Source: Comamonadaceae bacterium UBA2121 (GTDB lineage Bacteria > Pseudomonadota > Gammaproteobacteria > Burkholderiales > Burkholderiaceae_C). From it: DNA of 64,000 nt. The stretch spans positions 421,322 through 485,321 of the forward strand of contig DCYB01000010.1 of assembly GCA_002331385.1 (NCBI GenBank), given 5' to 3'. The notes under the pieces are model-generated. The model was not told the DNA's origin, did not search any database, and worked only from the letters and a program-made list of their open reading frames with translations. A program made the translations under genes and the position numbers. Shown here one piece after another: positions 1 through 8,256 of this stretch. Position 1 is the stretch's first letter. Each line of letters starts with the position of its first letter.

Positions 1-855
1 ATCAGCCACCGTTACTACGATCCGCTCGATCCAGCGGACCTCGTCGCCAAGATATCGCCCGCTACGCGCGTCGTGTGGCTGGAAGCGCCGGGTTCGGTGA
101 CGATGGAGTTTCCCGATTTGCCGCAGTTGGCACGCATCTGCCGCGAGCGGAAAGTGATCTCGGTGCTCGACAACACCTGGGGCGCAGGTCTGGCGTTCCA
201 GCCGTTTGATCTGTTGCGCGATGGCGGCAGCCTCGCCGTTGATGTCTCCGTGCATGCGCTCACCAAGTACCCCAGCGGCGGCGGCGACGTGCTGATGGGT
301 GCCATCACCACACGCGACGAATCGCTGCATCTGAAGATGAAGCTCACACACATGCGCGTGGGCTTTGGCGTGGGCATGAACGATGTGGAATCGGTGCTGC
401 GCGCGCTGCCCAGCATGGCGTTGCGTTACCGTGCCCATGACGTCGTGGCGCGTGAGCTGGCCCAATGGATGGGCAAGCACTCGGCAGTGGTGCAAGTGCT
501 GCATCCGGCCTTGGCGGGCTCACCCGGACACGAGCACTGGAAGGCGTTGTGCTGCACCGGCGCGCAACCGGATGGACTGGCGGCAGGCCTGTTCAGCGTG
601 GTCATCGATCCGCGCTTCACGCAGGCGCAGGTGGACCGGTTCTGCGACAGCCTGAAGCTGTTCAAGCTCGGCTACAGCTGGGGCGGCCCCATCAGTCTCG
701 TGGTGCCCTACGAGCTGCCAACCATGCGCAGCCTGCCGCAAACGCAGGTACAGCCGGGCACCGTCGTGCGTTTTTCCATTGGACTGGAGGCGGCTGGCGA
801 CCTGCAGGCCGATCTGGCGCAGGCCCTTGCCGCCGCGTTCGACGACAACGCCTGA
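1..855 (+). CDS. metC: Cystathionine beta-lyase (5' end outside window)
   Basis: The reading frame is open from base 1, so the N-terminus lies outside the window and about 284 residues are visible. This is a Cys/Met-metabolism PLP enzyme of fold type I. The stretch VSVHALTKYPSGGGDVLMG carries the lysine that forms the PLP aldimine, and VISVLDNTWGAGLAFQP contains the cofactor-binding aspartate. The family cleaves cystathionine to homocysteine, pyruvate and ammonia in methionine synthesis. The TW after the aspartate and the C-terminal SLGYSWGG-like segment (LFKLGYSWGGPISL) favour MetC over the gamma-synthases, but family members are easily confused. The gene converges on tesA with no gap. Confidence 0.85.
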   Translation: MSHRYYDPLDPADLVAKISPATRVVWLEAPGSVTMEFPDLPQLARICRERKVISVLDNTWGAGLAFQPFDLLRDGGSLAVDVSVHALTKYPSGGGDVLMGAITTRDESLHLKMKLTHMRVGFGVGMNDVESVLRALPSMALRYRAHDVVARELAQWMGKHSAVVQVLHPALAGSPGHEHWKALCCTGAQPDGLAAGLFSVVIDPRFTQAQVDRFCDSLKLFKLGYSWGGPISLVVPYELPTMRSLPQTQVQPGTVVRFSIGLEAAGDLQADLAQALAAAFDDNA

Positions 856-1515
856 TCAGCCCTTCAACAACGGTTTGAGCACCGGCCACACGTTGGCCAG
901 CAGCGTGGGCTGCGCCAATGCGTTGGGGTGAATGCGATCCGACTGGAAGAGTCGTGTCGGATCGGCATCGTCCGCCACGCCCTTGAGCAGGAACGGCACG
1001 AGCGCCGTGCCGTATTGCTTGGCCACGGCGGGGAACACCTCGGCAAACTGCTGGGTGTACTTGCTGCCGTAGTTGGGCGGCACCTGCATGCCCACCAACA
1101 CCACTTTGGCGCCGGACTTTTGCGCTTGTTCGGTCATCCACGCGAGGTTGTCCTGCGTGTTCTTGAGTGGCAGGCCGCGCAGTGCGTCGTTGGCACCCAA
1201 TTCCAGGATGACATGCGTGGGCTGGTGTTGCTTGAGCAGCGCCGCAAGGCGCGAGCGACCACCGGACGTGGTGTCCCCGCTCACGCTGGCATTGACGACT
1301 TTGGCAGGAATCTTTTCGGTGGATAGTTGCTTTTCCAGCAACGCAACCCAGCCTGTGCCGCGTGCGAGTCCATACTCGGCACTGAGCGAATCACCGAGCA
1401 CCAGGATCAGTGGCGCACGCGATGGTGTGGTGGCGGGGCTGGCGCTGCTGCAAACCCCTGCAAACAGGGCGAGCGCTGCGCCCGCGATACAGTCTCGACG
1501 ATTCATCAAATTCAT
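856..1515 (-). CDS. tesA: Periplasmic SGNH arylesterase / acyl-CoA thioesterase I
   Basis: This is a GDSL/SGNH hydrolase with all blocks visible: LVLGDSLSAEYGL (nucleophile Ser), SVSGDTTSGGRSRL (oxyanion Gly), ELGANDALRGL (Asn) and DRIHPNALAQ (Asp-His). The family hydrolyses thioesters and short esters in the periplasm. The N-terminus (RRDCIAG followed by a hydrophobic run) is a signal peptide. The frame extends upstream to an ATG at 1545, but that ATG overlaps the start of the divergent ABC gene. The ATG at 1515, just behind AGGAG, is more likely, giving 219 aa. Head-to-head pairing with a YbbA-type ATPase is the same arrangement as tesA-ybbA in enterobacteria. Confidence 0.88.
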   Translation of the reverse strand: MNLMNRRDCIAGAALALFAGVCSSASPATTPSRAPLILVLGDSLSAEYGLARGTGWVALLEKQLSTEKIPAKVVNASVSGDTTSGGRSRLAALLKQHQPTHVILELGANDALRGLPLKNTQDNLAWMTEQAQKSGAKVVLVGMQVPPNYGSKYTQQFAEVFPAVAKQYGTALVPFLLKGVADDADPTRLFQSDRIHPNALAQPTLLANVWPVLKPLLKG

Positions 1516-1543
1516 CAACTCCTGCTCTCTCAGAGAATTGTTC

Positions 1544-2266
1544 ATGTCTGAAGTTCAATCCGTGTTGGCCGAGTCCGTTTCCGCTTCCCGCGCTGCGCCC
1601 ATCATTGCGGTGGAGCACGTGCACAAATCGGTGACGGATTCCACCGGTACGCTGGACATTTTGCGCGATATCGATTTCCAGCTGCAGCCGCGTGAGACCG
1701 TCGCCATCGTCGGCGCATCGGGTTCGGGCAAGAGCACGCTGCTGTCCATCATTGCCGGGCTGGACGTGCCCACGCAAGGCACGGTGCGGCTGGCGGGGCA
1801 GGATCTGTTTGCGCTCAGCGAAGACGACCGCGCTGCACTGCGCGGGCAGAAGATGGGCTTCGTGTTCCAGAGTTTCCAGCTCATGGGTAATCTGACCGCG
1901 CTGGAGAACGTGATGCTGCCGCTGGAGCTGGCTGCGCACCGCCAGGCGCGAGCCATGGCGCAGGAAATGCTGGTGCGCGTGGGACTGGGGCAGCGGCTGA
2001 ATCACTACCCCAAAGTGCTGTCAGGGGGCGAGCAGCAGCGCGTGGCGCTGGCGCGGGCGTTTGTCGTTCAACCCGCCGTGTTGTTGGCCGACGAGCCGAC
2101 TGGCAGCCTCGACTTTGCAACCGGCGAAACCATCATGCAGCTCATGTTCGATCTGAACCGCGAGCAGGGCACGACGCTGGTGATGGTCACGCATGACCGC
2201 GCGATTGCCGCGCGCTGCGACCGGCGCATCGTCATCGAGGCGGGGCAGATCGCCTCGATCGACTGA
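1544..2266 (+). CDS. ybbA: ABC transporter ATP-binding protein, YbbA/LolD type
   Basis: This 240-aa ATPase has Walker A GASGSGKST (about residue 60), Q-loop FVFQSFQLMG, signature LSGGEQQRVALARA, Walker B VLLADEPTGSLD and a switch His in VMVTHDRAIA. The E-P-T-G-S-L-D sequence and short length place it in the MacB/LolD/FtsE-like group. These proteins couple ATP to extraction or mechanotransmission across the envelope rather than classical import. The usual YbbP permease partner is not downstream, because sstT follows in the opposite orientation 4 nt after the stop. The permease may be encoded elsewhere. The start is the ATG at 1544, and the frame upstream of it is antisense to tesA. Confidence 0.88.
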   Translation: MSEVQSVLAESVSASRAAPIIAVEHVHKSVTDSTGTLDILRDIDFQLQPRETVAIVGASGSGKSTLLSIIAGLDVPTQGTVRLAGQDLFALSEDDRAALRGQKMGFVFQSFQLMGNLTALENVMLPLELAAHRQARAMAQEMLVRVGLGQRLNHYPKVLSGGEQQRVALARAFVVQPAVLLADEPTGSLDFATGETIMQLMFDLNREQGTTLVMVTHDRAIAARCDRRIVIEAGQIASID

Positions 2267-2270
2267 CCGC

Positions 2271-3500
2271 TCAGGCCGCCTGCTTGCGCTCTTCAGCCAT
2301 GCAGGCCGCTGCGGTGAAGATCACGTCGGTGGAAGAGTTCAGCGCGGTTTCTGCAGAGTCCTGCACGATCCCGATGATGAAGCCAATGCCTACGACCTGC
2401 ATCGCCACGTCGTTGGAAATGCCGAACAGGCTGCACGCCAGCGGAATCAGCAGCAGCGAGCCACCCGCCACGCCCGACGCGCCGCATGCGCACACGGCAG
2501 ACACCACGCACAGCAGCAGGGCCGTTGGAATGTCCACGTGGATGCCCAATGTGTGCGCCGCCGCCAGCGACAGCACGCTGATGGTGATGGCGGCGCCGGC
2601 CATGTTGATGGTTGCGCCGAGAGGAATCGCCACGCTGTAGGTGTCTTCGTTCAGGCCCAGACGCTTGGCCAGTGCCAGGTTGATCGGAATGTTGGCGGCA
2701 GAGCTGCGTGTGAAAAAAGCGGTGACGCCGCTCTCGCGCAGGCAGGTCAGCACCAGCGGATAGGGGTTGCGGCGAATCATGAACCAGACGATGAGCGGAT
2801 TCACCACCAGCGCCACGAACAGCATGCAGCCCACCAGCACCGCCAGCAGTTGGGCATAGCCCTTGAGCGCCTGCAGGCCGGAGTCCGCAAAGGTGGTGGC
2901 GACCAGACCCAGAATGCCCAGCGGCGCAAAGCGGATCACCAACTGGATGATCTGCGTGACCGCATCCGACAGATCATGCAGTGCGGCGCGCGTGTTGGGG
3001 CTGGAGTGGCGCAGCGCCAGACCCAGACCCACGGCCCAGGCCAGCACGCCGATGTAGTTGGCCTCGGCGATCGCCTTGACCGGATTGCTCACCACGTTCA
3101 TCAGCAGCGTCAGCAGCACTTCAGAGATGCTGCCCGGCGCGGCCATGGATTCGGCCTTGGACTGCAGCACCAGCTCGCTCGGAAACGCAAAGCTGGCGGC
3201 CACGGCCACCGCCGCAGCAGCCAGCGTGCCGACGCCGTACAGCATCAACACGGGTTTGATTTGCGTGGCCTCACCCACCTTATGATTGCTGATGGCCGAC
3301 ATCACCAGCACAAACACCAGCACCGGTGCGACGGCCTTCAGCGCCGCAATGAACAAGGTGCCGAGAACGCCCAGCGACGGCGCGGCTTGGGGGAATGCCA
3401 GCGCGATCACGATGCCGATCACAAGGGACATGGCGATTTGCGAAACCAGGCTGGTGCGCTTGAGCCAACGGGTGAGGGGAGAAAGAATCATGGAGGACAT
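2271..3500 (-). CDS. sstT: Na+/serine-threonine symporter
   Basis: This 409-aa DAACS-family (dicarboxylate/amino acid:cation symporter) carrier resembles SstT, a sodium-driven serine/threonine importer of the inner membrane. Family traits visible are the N-terminal hydrophobic segments, a serine-rich re-entrant loop (TRSSAANIPINLALAKRLG), the ATINMAGAAI segment and the C-terminal VSAVCACGASGVAGGSLLLI hairpin. The frame is open up to 3602, but residues before the ATG at 3500 (MSSMILSPLTRWLKR) do not look like this family, and the E. coli protein is a similar length when started there. It is convergent with ybbA. Confidence 0.9.
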   Translation of the reverse strand: MSSMILSPLTRWLKRTSLVSQIAMSLVIGIVIALAFPQAAPSLGVLGTLFIAALKAVAPVLVFVLVMSAISNHKVGEATQIKPVLMLYGVGTLAAAAVAVAASFAFPSELVLQSKAESMAAPGSISEVLLTLLMNVVSNPVKAIAEANYIGVLAWAVGLGLALRHSSPNTRAALHDLSDAVTQIIQLVIRFAPLGILGLVATTFADSGLQALKGYAQLLAVLVGCMLFVALVVNPLIVWFMIRRNPYPLVLTCLRESGVTAFFTRSSAANIPINLALAKRLGLNEDTYSVAIPLGATINMAGAAITISVLSLAAAHTLGIHVDIPTALLLCVVSAVCACGASGVAGGSLLLIPLACSLFGISNDVAMQVVGIGFIIGIVQDSAETALNSSTDVIFTAAACMAEERKQAA

Positions 3501-3838
3501 GTCCGGCGGGTTGGTGACATCGTGCGTGCCTTGCACCGGGACGGCAGGTAGGTTGAGGATCGGGTCGGACTTCGGGCAACTGGCGGCGCTGGTTGGGAGC
3601 ACTGCCTTTCACGCCAAGGCGGGTCTGCCTAAGGCGGCCGCTGGACGGGATATGGGGTTGTCCGGGCCGGAGTGCGCTGCGTCGAAGGAGCCGGCTATTG
3701 TAAGCGAGCGCCATCCATAGGCATCACCGCCTCAAAGCGCCGTCTGCAGAGGCTTGGCAGTGCCAATCCACGACTGCGCTGCGGGGCCGATGTGTCGAAG
3801 ATGCGCATGGAGGGGCGGCGTCGCACGATAATGCCGGG
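3501..3838. other. Divergent intergenic region sstT/rlmB
   Basis: About 340 bp separate the preferred sstT start from rlmB. Small frames on both strands run through it, but none has a recognisable product. I see no riboswitch-like structure or terminator. It presumably holds the promoters of both genes. Confidence 0.4.
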
Positions 3839-4588
3839 ATGTCATCCCCCAAAGTTCTCTTCGGCTTTCACGCCGTGGGCGTGCGCCTGAAGACTGCGCC
3901 GCAATCGATCATCGAGGTCTATTACGAGGCCACGCGGCGCGACGCGCGCATGCGTCAGTTCATCGCACGCGCCAAAGAAGCGGGCGTGCGGCTGATCGAG
4001 GCCGATTCACTGCGCATCGCCAAGCTGGCAGGCAGCCACGGCCACCAGGGGGTGGCCGCGCGCGTGCAGGAAATCCCGATGGCAAAGTCGCTTGACGATC
4101 TGCTTGATCAACTGGAAGCAGACGGGGTGAAAGCGCCGCTGCTGTTGGTGCTGGACGGCGTGACCGATCCGCACAACCTCGGGGCCTGCCTGCGTGTGGC
4201 GGATGGCGCTGGAGTGCACGCGGTGATCGCGCCCAAGGACCACGCCGCAGGCATCAGCGCCACGGTGGCGAAGGTGGCCAGCGGAGCGGCGGAAACTGTG
4301 CCATATTTCATGGTCACCAATCTGGCGCGCACGCTGAATGAGCTGAAGGAGCGCAACATCTGGTGCATCGGCACCAGTGGCGATGCGGACAAGACGATCT
4401 ACGACGTCGATCTCAAAGGCCCGGTGGCGCTTGTGCTGGGCGCGGAAGGCGACGGCATGCGCCAGCTCACGCGCAAGACCTGCGACCAGTTGGTTTCCAT
4501 CCCCATGAAGGGCGCGGTGGAAAGCCTGAACGTCTCGGTGGCCAGCGGAGTGTGCCTGTACGAGGCGCTGCGCCAGCGCGGTGGCTGA
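3839..4588 (+). CDS. rlmB: 23S rRNA (guanosine-2251-2'-O)-methyltransferase
   Basis: This 249-aa SpoU/TrmH-type enzyme of the SPOUT superfamily methylates the ribose of G2251 in the ribosomal P-loop. The N-terminal substrate-binding domain begins with KVLFGFHAVGVRL. The catalytic domain shows motif 1 LDGVTDPHNLGACLRVADG (with the catalytic Asn/Arg), motif 2 LVLGAEGDGM and motif 3 SIPMKGAVESLNVSVASG, which form the trefoil-knot SAM site. Length and motif order match RlmB rather than the tRNA enzyme TrmH. The sirtuin gene follows 21 nt later, so the two may be cotranscribed. Confidence 0.93.
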   Translation: MSSPKVLFGFHAVGVRLKTAPQSIIEVYYEATRRDARMRQFIARAKEAGVRLIEADSLRIAKLAGSHGHQGVAARVQEIPMAKSLDDLLDQLEADGVKAPLLLVLDGVTDPHNLGACLRVADGAGVHAVIAPKDHAAGISATVAKVASGAAETVPYFMVTNLARTLNELKERNIWCIGTSGDADKTIYDVDLKGPVALVLGAEGDGMRQLTRKTCDQLVSIPMKGAVESLNVSVASGVCLYEALRQRGG

Positions 4589-4609
4589 ACCTTATCGGAG
4601 AAATTGTCC

Positions 4610-5398
4610 ATGACCCATGAAGAACTGACGGAGCAGACCGAACAAGAAGAGTCTCTCGCCGTCGCTGCCCAATGGGTGGCGGCGGCGAAAAACATCGTGG
4701 TATTGACAGGAGCGGGCATCAGTGCCGAATCGGGCGTTCCCACGTTCCGTGACGCGCAGACCGGATTCTGGTCGCAATACCGTCCCGAAGACATGGCCTC
4801 CCAGGCAGGCTATCGGGCAAATCCCAGCATGGTGTGGCGCTGGTACGAATACCGGCGCGCGCTGGTCGCCAAGGTGCAGCCCAATGCGGGGCACCACGCG
4901 CTGGCCGTTTTCGGACACGCCCATCCGGGCCAGATCACACTGGTCACGCAGAACGTGGATGGATTGCACCAGCGTGCGGGCAGCACCGACGTGCTGTGCC
5001 TGCATGGTGAGTTGAACAAGCAGGTCTGGCTCGACAAGCCGCGTGACTGTTGCCACATCGAATCGGCCGAAGCAGGCGAGCCGCCGCATTGCAGCGTGTG
5101 CGGCAACCTGGTGCGCCCGGGCGTGGTCTGGTTTGGCGAGGCGCTGCCCTACCGCACCTTCGAGCGCGCCCAGCAGGCAGCAGAGCAATGCGATCTGATG
5201 CTGGTGCTGGGCACGGCGGGGGCGGTCTATCCGGCTGCCGGGCTGGCACGCGTAGCAGCGCGTGTGGGCGCCAAGGTGGTCATCGTGAATCCTGCGCCAA
5301 GCGAACTGGATGACGCCGCCGATCTGATCCTGCGCTGCTCGGCCTCCGTTGCGCTGCCGTGGATTCTCGCTTCGGGCGATACGCGGCTGGCGGCCTAA
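4610..5398 (+). CDS. NAD+-dependent protein deacylase (sirtuin, CobB/Sir2 family)
   Basis: The sirtuin core is clear: GAGISAESGVPTFRD binds NAD, TQNVDGLHQRAG carries the Q-N-x-D motif, LHGEL carries the catalytic His, and VVWFGEALP and VLGTAGAVYPAAG follow. It removes acyl groups from lysines and consumes NAD+. The structural zinc site is unusual. The first cysteine pair is an adjacent CC (RDCCHIE) instead of CxxC, while the second is normal (HCSVCG). The ATG at 4610 is preferred over an in-frame TTG at 4604, because GGAG at 4597-4600 is well spaced only for the ATG. Its 262-aa length is normal for the family. Confidence 0.88.
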   Translation: MTHEELTEQTEQEESLAVAAQWVAAAKNIVVLTGAGISAESGVPTFRDAQTGFWSQYRPEDMASQAGYRANPSMVWRWYEYRRALVAKVQPNAGHHALAVFGHAHPGQITLVTQNVDGLHQRAGSTDVLCLHGELNKQVWLDKPRDCCHIESAEAGEPPHCSVCGNLVRPGVVWFGEALPYRTFERAQQAAEQCDLMLVLGTAGAVYPAAGLARVAARVGAKVVIVNPAPSELDDAADLILRCSASVALPWILASGDTRLAA

Positions 5399-5425
5399 TC
5401 TGTGTTGCAGCGCCGATACCGGCGC

Positions 5426-6022
5426 TCAAACAATCCCGAACGCGCCCAGCGCGGCGCCCACCAGCAGCAGCCACAGCAGGTGTACGCGCGTGCGCCACAC
5501 GAGCAACGCTGTCAGCGCCGTCACGCACCACAGCGGCCACGCCACCAGTGGGCCGCCCTGGGCGCTGGCCAGCACCCATCCGGTCGCGCATAGCAATCCC
5601 ACCACCAACGGAGCCATGCCTTGCTTGAACGCGCGCACCCCGCGGCGATGCTGGTGTTGCTGCGCCCAGCGCGTGGCAAAGAAGGTGAGGGCGCTGCTGG
5701 GCACGAGGATTCCGACCATGCAGATCAACACCCCCAGCGCGCCCAAAACCCAGCCCACAGCGCTGCCTGCGGGGGCGGAATTCATGCCGATGTTCCAGCC
5801 CAGCAAGGCGACGAATAGCACGTTCGGTCCTGGTGCTGATTGCGCAATGGCAATCGAGTTGTTGAACTGCAGATCACTGAGCCAGCCATTGCGGTCCACC
5901 AGATAGCGATGCATATCGGGCGCCGTGGCGATCGCGCCGCCGATCGACAGCAGCGACAGCATGAGGTAGTACAGCAGCAGGTTCAGCCAGTCGACGGCGT
6001 GCAGCGTGAGGTGCGGATTCAT
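5426..6022 (-). CDS. Chromate transporter, half-size subunit (second gene of pair)
   Basis: This 198-aa membrane protein has the single CHR domain: an N-terminal LLSIGGAIATAPDMHRYLV segment, the conserved AQSAPGPNVLFVALLGW motif and several hydrophobic helices. Full-length ChrA proteins contain two such domains in one chain. Here they are separate genes, and this one starts inside the stop of the first (ATGA, 4-nt overlap at 6019-6022). Short-chain CHR pairs are a known form and are thought to act as heterodimers exporting chromate by sulfate-like antiport. The actual substrate cannot be read from sequence. Confidence 0.85.
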   Translation of the reverse strand: MNPHLTLHAVDWLNLLLYYLMLSLLSIGGAIATAPDMHRYLVDRNGWLSDLQFNNSIAIAQSAPGPNVLFVALLGWNIGMNSAPAGSAVGWVLGALGVLICMVGILVPSSALTFFATRWAQQHQHRRGVRAFKQGMAPLVVGLLCATGWVLASAQGGPLVAWPLWCVTALTALLVWRTRVHLLWLLLVGAALGAFGIV

Positions 6023-6654
6023 GCCGGACCTTTGTGCGCGGCACGCGCGGCATCACTACCCAGCTTGAACCACGTCAGCACGCAGGCCGAGCCGCCCACC
6101 ACAGGCAGCACCCAGCCGAGGGGCAGGCGCAGGATGGCCATGGCGATGAAGGTGATGATCGAGATGACGACGCAGACCGGCAACCCAAGCGTGTGCTTCT
6201 TCAGCGCCGTGGCGAGCCGGAAACCTGCGCCAATGACCAGCCCGGCTGCGACGGCCCCCATACCGCGTAACGCGCCCGCCACCTGAGGAATGGCGGCATA
6301 GTGGGCGTACAACACGGCCAGGCTGATCACGAGCAGCATGGGAATGCACAGCATACCGAGAATAGCGGTCACGGCTCCACGCAGCCCAAAGTAGCGATCG
6401 CCGATCATCATCGACAGGTTGACTACATTGGGTCCGGGAAGAATCTGCGCCACGGCCCAGTCTTCGATGAATTCCTCGTTGGTGATCCAGCCGCGCCGGT
6501 CGACCAGCTCGCGCTGCACCACGGCCAGCACGCCGCCAAAGCCCTGCAAGGCCAGCCAGGTGAACGCCCAGAACAGTTCGCTCAAGTTGGCGGGACGCTT
6601 GCGCTCCGGCGCCAACGGAGCAGGAACAGGCGAAGGGATGGCGGGGGCGCTCAT
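6019..6654 (-). CDS. Chromate transporter, half-size subunit (first gene of pair)
   Basis: This 211-aa CHR-domain protein has the motif FTWLALQGFGGVLAVVQREL near residue 35, the conserved AQILPGPNVVNLSMMIGDRY, and later hydrophobic helices. The ATG at 6654 (MSAPAIPSP) is chosen because upstream residues in the open frame are unlike the family. Together with the overlapping downstream half-gene it makes the equivalent of a full ChrA. The two halves have similar domain plans and presumably opposite membrane topologies, though topology was not computed. No chrB-like regulator is adjacent. Confidence 0.85.
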   Translation of the reverse strand: MSAPAIPSPVPAPLAPERKRPANLSELFWAFTWLALQGFGGVLAVVQRELVDRRGWITNEEFIEDWAVAQILPGPNVVNLSMMIGDRYFGLRGAVTAILGMLCIPMLLVISLAVLYAHYAAIPQVAGALRGMGAVAAGLVIGAGFRLATALKKHTLGLPVCVVISIITFIAMAILRLPLGWVLPVVGGSACVLTWFKLGSDAARAAHKGPA

Positions 6655-6829
6655 GGTGTAGTGCGGTGTAATCTGTCGATGGTACGCGCGGCAGCCCCAA
6701 AAGTGGCGGGCCAAGGCATCGCTGAACACGATGCGGGCATCAGCGTTCGAGAAGGTCGCAGGCGCAAGCGCCGCACGATGCGCACTACCATTGGCGGCAC
6801 CGAAAGCAACTCAATCAGGGGATGGATGT

Positions 6830-7675
6830 ATGAAATTCGTCAGATACGGAACAAGTGGCGCAGAGCGCGCGGGTGTGGTGGACGCAGAAGGCCGCGTGCG
6901 CGATCTGTCCATGCTGCTGCCGGACATCGGTCCCCAACAACTGGCGCCGCGCACGCTCGCAGCGCTGGCCGCCATCGACGTGAATCGCCTGCCGCTGGCG
7001 CCAGTAGACGCCCGGTTGGGCTGCCCGGTTGGCAACGTCGGCAAGATCGTCTGCGTTGGCCTGAATTACCGTGACCACGCCGAAGAGGCGAACATGCAGG
7101 TGCCCTCCGAGCCTGTGCTGTTCATGAAGGCCATCACCACCTTGAGCGGCCCCAACGACGACGTGCAGATTCCGCCCGGCGCGCTCAAGACGGACTGGGA
7201 GGTGGAATTGGGTATCGTCATCGGCACGCGCATGAAGCATGTCACCAAGGCCGATGCACTGGCGCACGTGGCTGGCTACGTGCTGGCCAATGACGTGTCC
7301 GAGCGCGCCTACCAGACCGAGCGCGGCGGCCAGTGGGACAAGGGCAAGAGTTACGACAGCTTCGCGCCCATCGGCCCGTGGCTGGTGACTGCAGATGAGG
7401 TGGGCGATCCACACGCGCTGTCACTCTGGCTTGACGTGAACGGCCAGCGCATGCAAGACGGCAACACAAAGAACTTCATCTTTGACGTACCGACCGTGCT
7501 GTCCTATATCAGCGGCTTCATGACGCTGGAGCCGGGCGATCTGGTGCTGACAGGAACGCCCGCCGGCGTCGGTCTGGGACAGAAACCCCAACCACGCTTT
7601 TTGCGCGCGGGCGACGAGATGCGCCTCGGGATCAGCGGTCTGGGCGAGCAGCACCTGAAGTGCGTGCAGAACTGA
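6830..7675 (+). CDS. Fumarylacetoacetate hydrolase family protein
   Basis: This 281-aa protein has the FAH fold: VCVGLNYRDHAEEANMQVP opens the domain, the metal-binding glutamates lie in DWEVELGIVIG, and VLTGTPAGVGLGQKP closes it. Members cleave C-C bonds of beta-diketo acids or hydrate/decarboxylate related compounds. This subfamily is often annotated as ureidoglycolate lyase or 2,4-diketo-3-deoxy-L-fuconate hydrolase, and sequence alone does not settle which. The ATG at 6830 lies about 10 nt after AGGGG. There is no pathway context nearby. A strong hairpin begins immediately after the stop. Confidence 0.8.
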   Translation: MKFVRYGTSGAERAGVVDAEGRVRDLSMLLPDIGPQQLAPRTLAALAAIDVNRLPLAPVDARLGCPVGNVGKIVCVGLNYRDHAEEANMQVPSEPVLFMKAITTLSGPNDDVQIPPGALKTDWEVELGIVIGTRMKHVTKADALAHVAGYVLANDVSERAYQTERGGQWDKGKSYDSFAPIGPWLVTADEVGDPHALSLWLDVNGQRMQDGNTKNFIFDVPTVLSYISGFMTLEPGDLVLTGTPAGVGLGQKPQPRFLRAGDEMRLGISGLGEQHLKCVQN

Positions 7676-7676
7676 G

Positions 7677-7715
7677 GGACCAGGTTGCCGAGAATTTGAG
7701 GGGCAACCAAGGTCC
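7677..7715 (+). other. Strong stem-loop after the FAH gene
   Basis: A nested inverted repeat, GGACC (7677-7681) with GGTCC (7711-7715) and GGTTGCC (7683-7689) with GGCAACC (7702-7708), starts two bases after the stop codon. There is no following T-run, so it is not a classical intrinsic terminator. It may protect the mRNA 3' end or belong to the leader of emrE. The rest of 7716-7882 shows nothing I recognise. Confidence 0.55.
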
Positions 7716-7882
7716 GCAGCATGTGGGAGCCTCAGCCGCACCCAACGCTCACTGGCTAATGCTGTCTCTGGTCAGGGCATGCCCCCGGCTCGTGGCAGGG
7801 CTATGCGATTGCCGCATGCAGTGCTGGAGGAAAATGCCCGCACGGCTCTGTCAGCGGAGCTGGTTAACCGATTCTTGAATTT

Positions 7883-8215
7883 ATGTACGCCTTTGCCTTG
7901 CTTGGAGGCGCCATCGTTGCGGAAGTCATTGCCACGACGGCCCTCAAATCGTCTGATGGATTCACCCACCTGCTGCCCAGCGCTTTGTCGGTGCTGGGCT
8001 ACTGCATCTCGTTTTATCTGCTGTCGCTGGTGATGCGCAGCATTCCGACGGGCGTGGTGTATGCCATCTGGTCGGGCGTGGGCATTGTGCTGATCTCGTT
8101 GGTGGCCTGGCTGCTGCAAGGGCAGAAACTCGATCTGGCAGCCATCGCCGGAATGGCGATGATCGTGGGCGGCGTAATCGTGATCCAGTTATTTTCCAAG
8201 ACCGGCAGCCACTGA
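7883..8215 (+). CDS. emrE: Small multidrug resistance efflux pump, EmrE/Qac type
   Basis: This 110-aa protein has four hydrophobic helices. It has the essential Glu14 in helix 1 (GGAIVAEVIATTALK), the SMR signature IPTGVVYAIWSGVGIVLIS with the aromatic substrate-site residues, and a C-terminal helix ending near GSH. It is very close to E. coli EmrE over its whole length, for example AIWSGVGIVLIS and LDLAAIAGM. This points to the drug/proton antiport subtype rather than the guanidinium (Gdx) subtype. It works as an antiparallel dimer in the inner membrane exporting cationic compounds. No strong ribosome-binding site is visible before the ATG. Confidence 0.92.
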   Translation: MYAFALLGGAIVAEVIATTALKSSDGFTHLLPSALSVLGYCISFYLLSLVMRSIPTGVVYAIWSGVGIVLISLVAWLLQGQKLDLAAIAGMAMIVGGVIVIQLFSKTGSH

Positions 8216-8226
8216 GCACGCGCGCC

Positions 8227-8256
8227 ATTACTTGCGGCCCAATTACTTGCGGCCCA
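8227..8256. repeat. 15-bp perfect tandem duplication at the GAF gene stop
   Basis: Bases 8227-8241 and 8242-8256 are identical (ATTACTTGCGGCCCA twice). On the minus strand the unit reads as the final Leu-Gly-Arg-Lys codons plus the TAA stop, so the gene end is duplicated with the second copy lying just past the functional stop. Confidence 0.95.

Noticed and set aside
6019..6022. Frameshift splitting a single chrA gene
   Set aside because: The junction is a clean ATGA overlap with intact start and domain boundaries, as in known short-chain CHR pairs.
7676..7882. Possible guanidine riboswitch ahead of the SMR transporter
   Set aside because: SMR genes are often under ykkC/mini-ykkC riboswitches, but I see no ACGR-type loops or ykkC core, only a simple hairpin. 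The protein is EmrE-like rather than Gdx-like.
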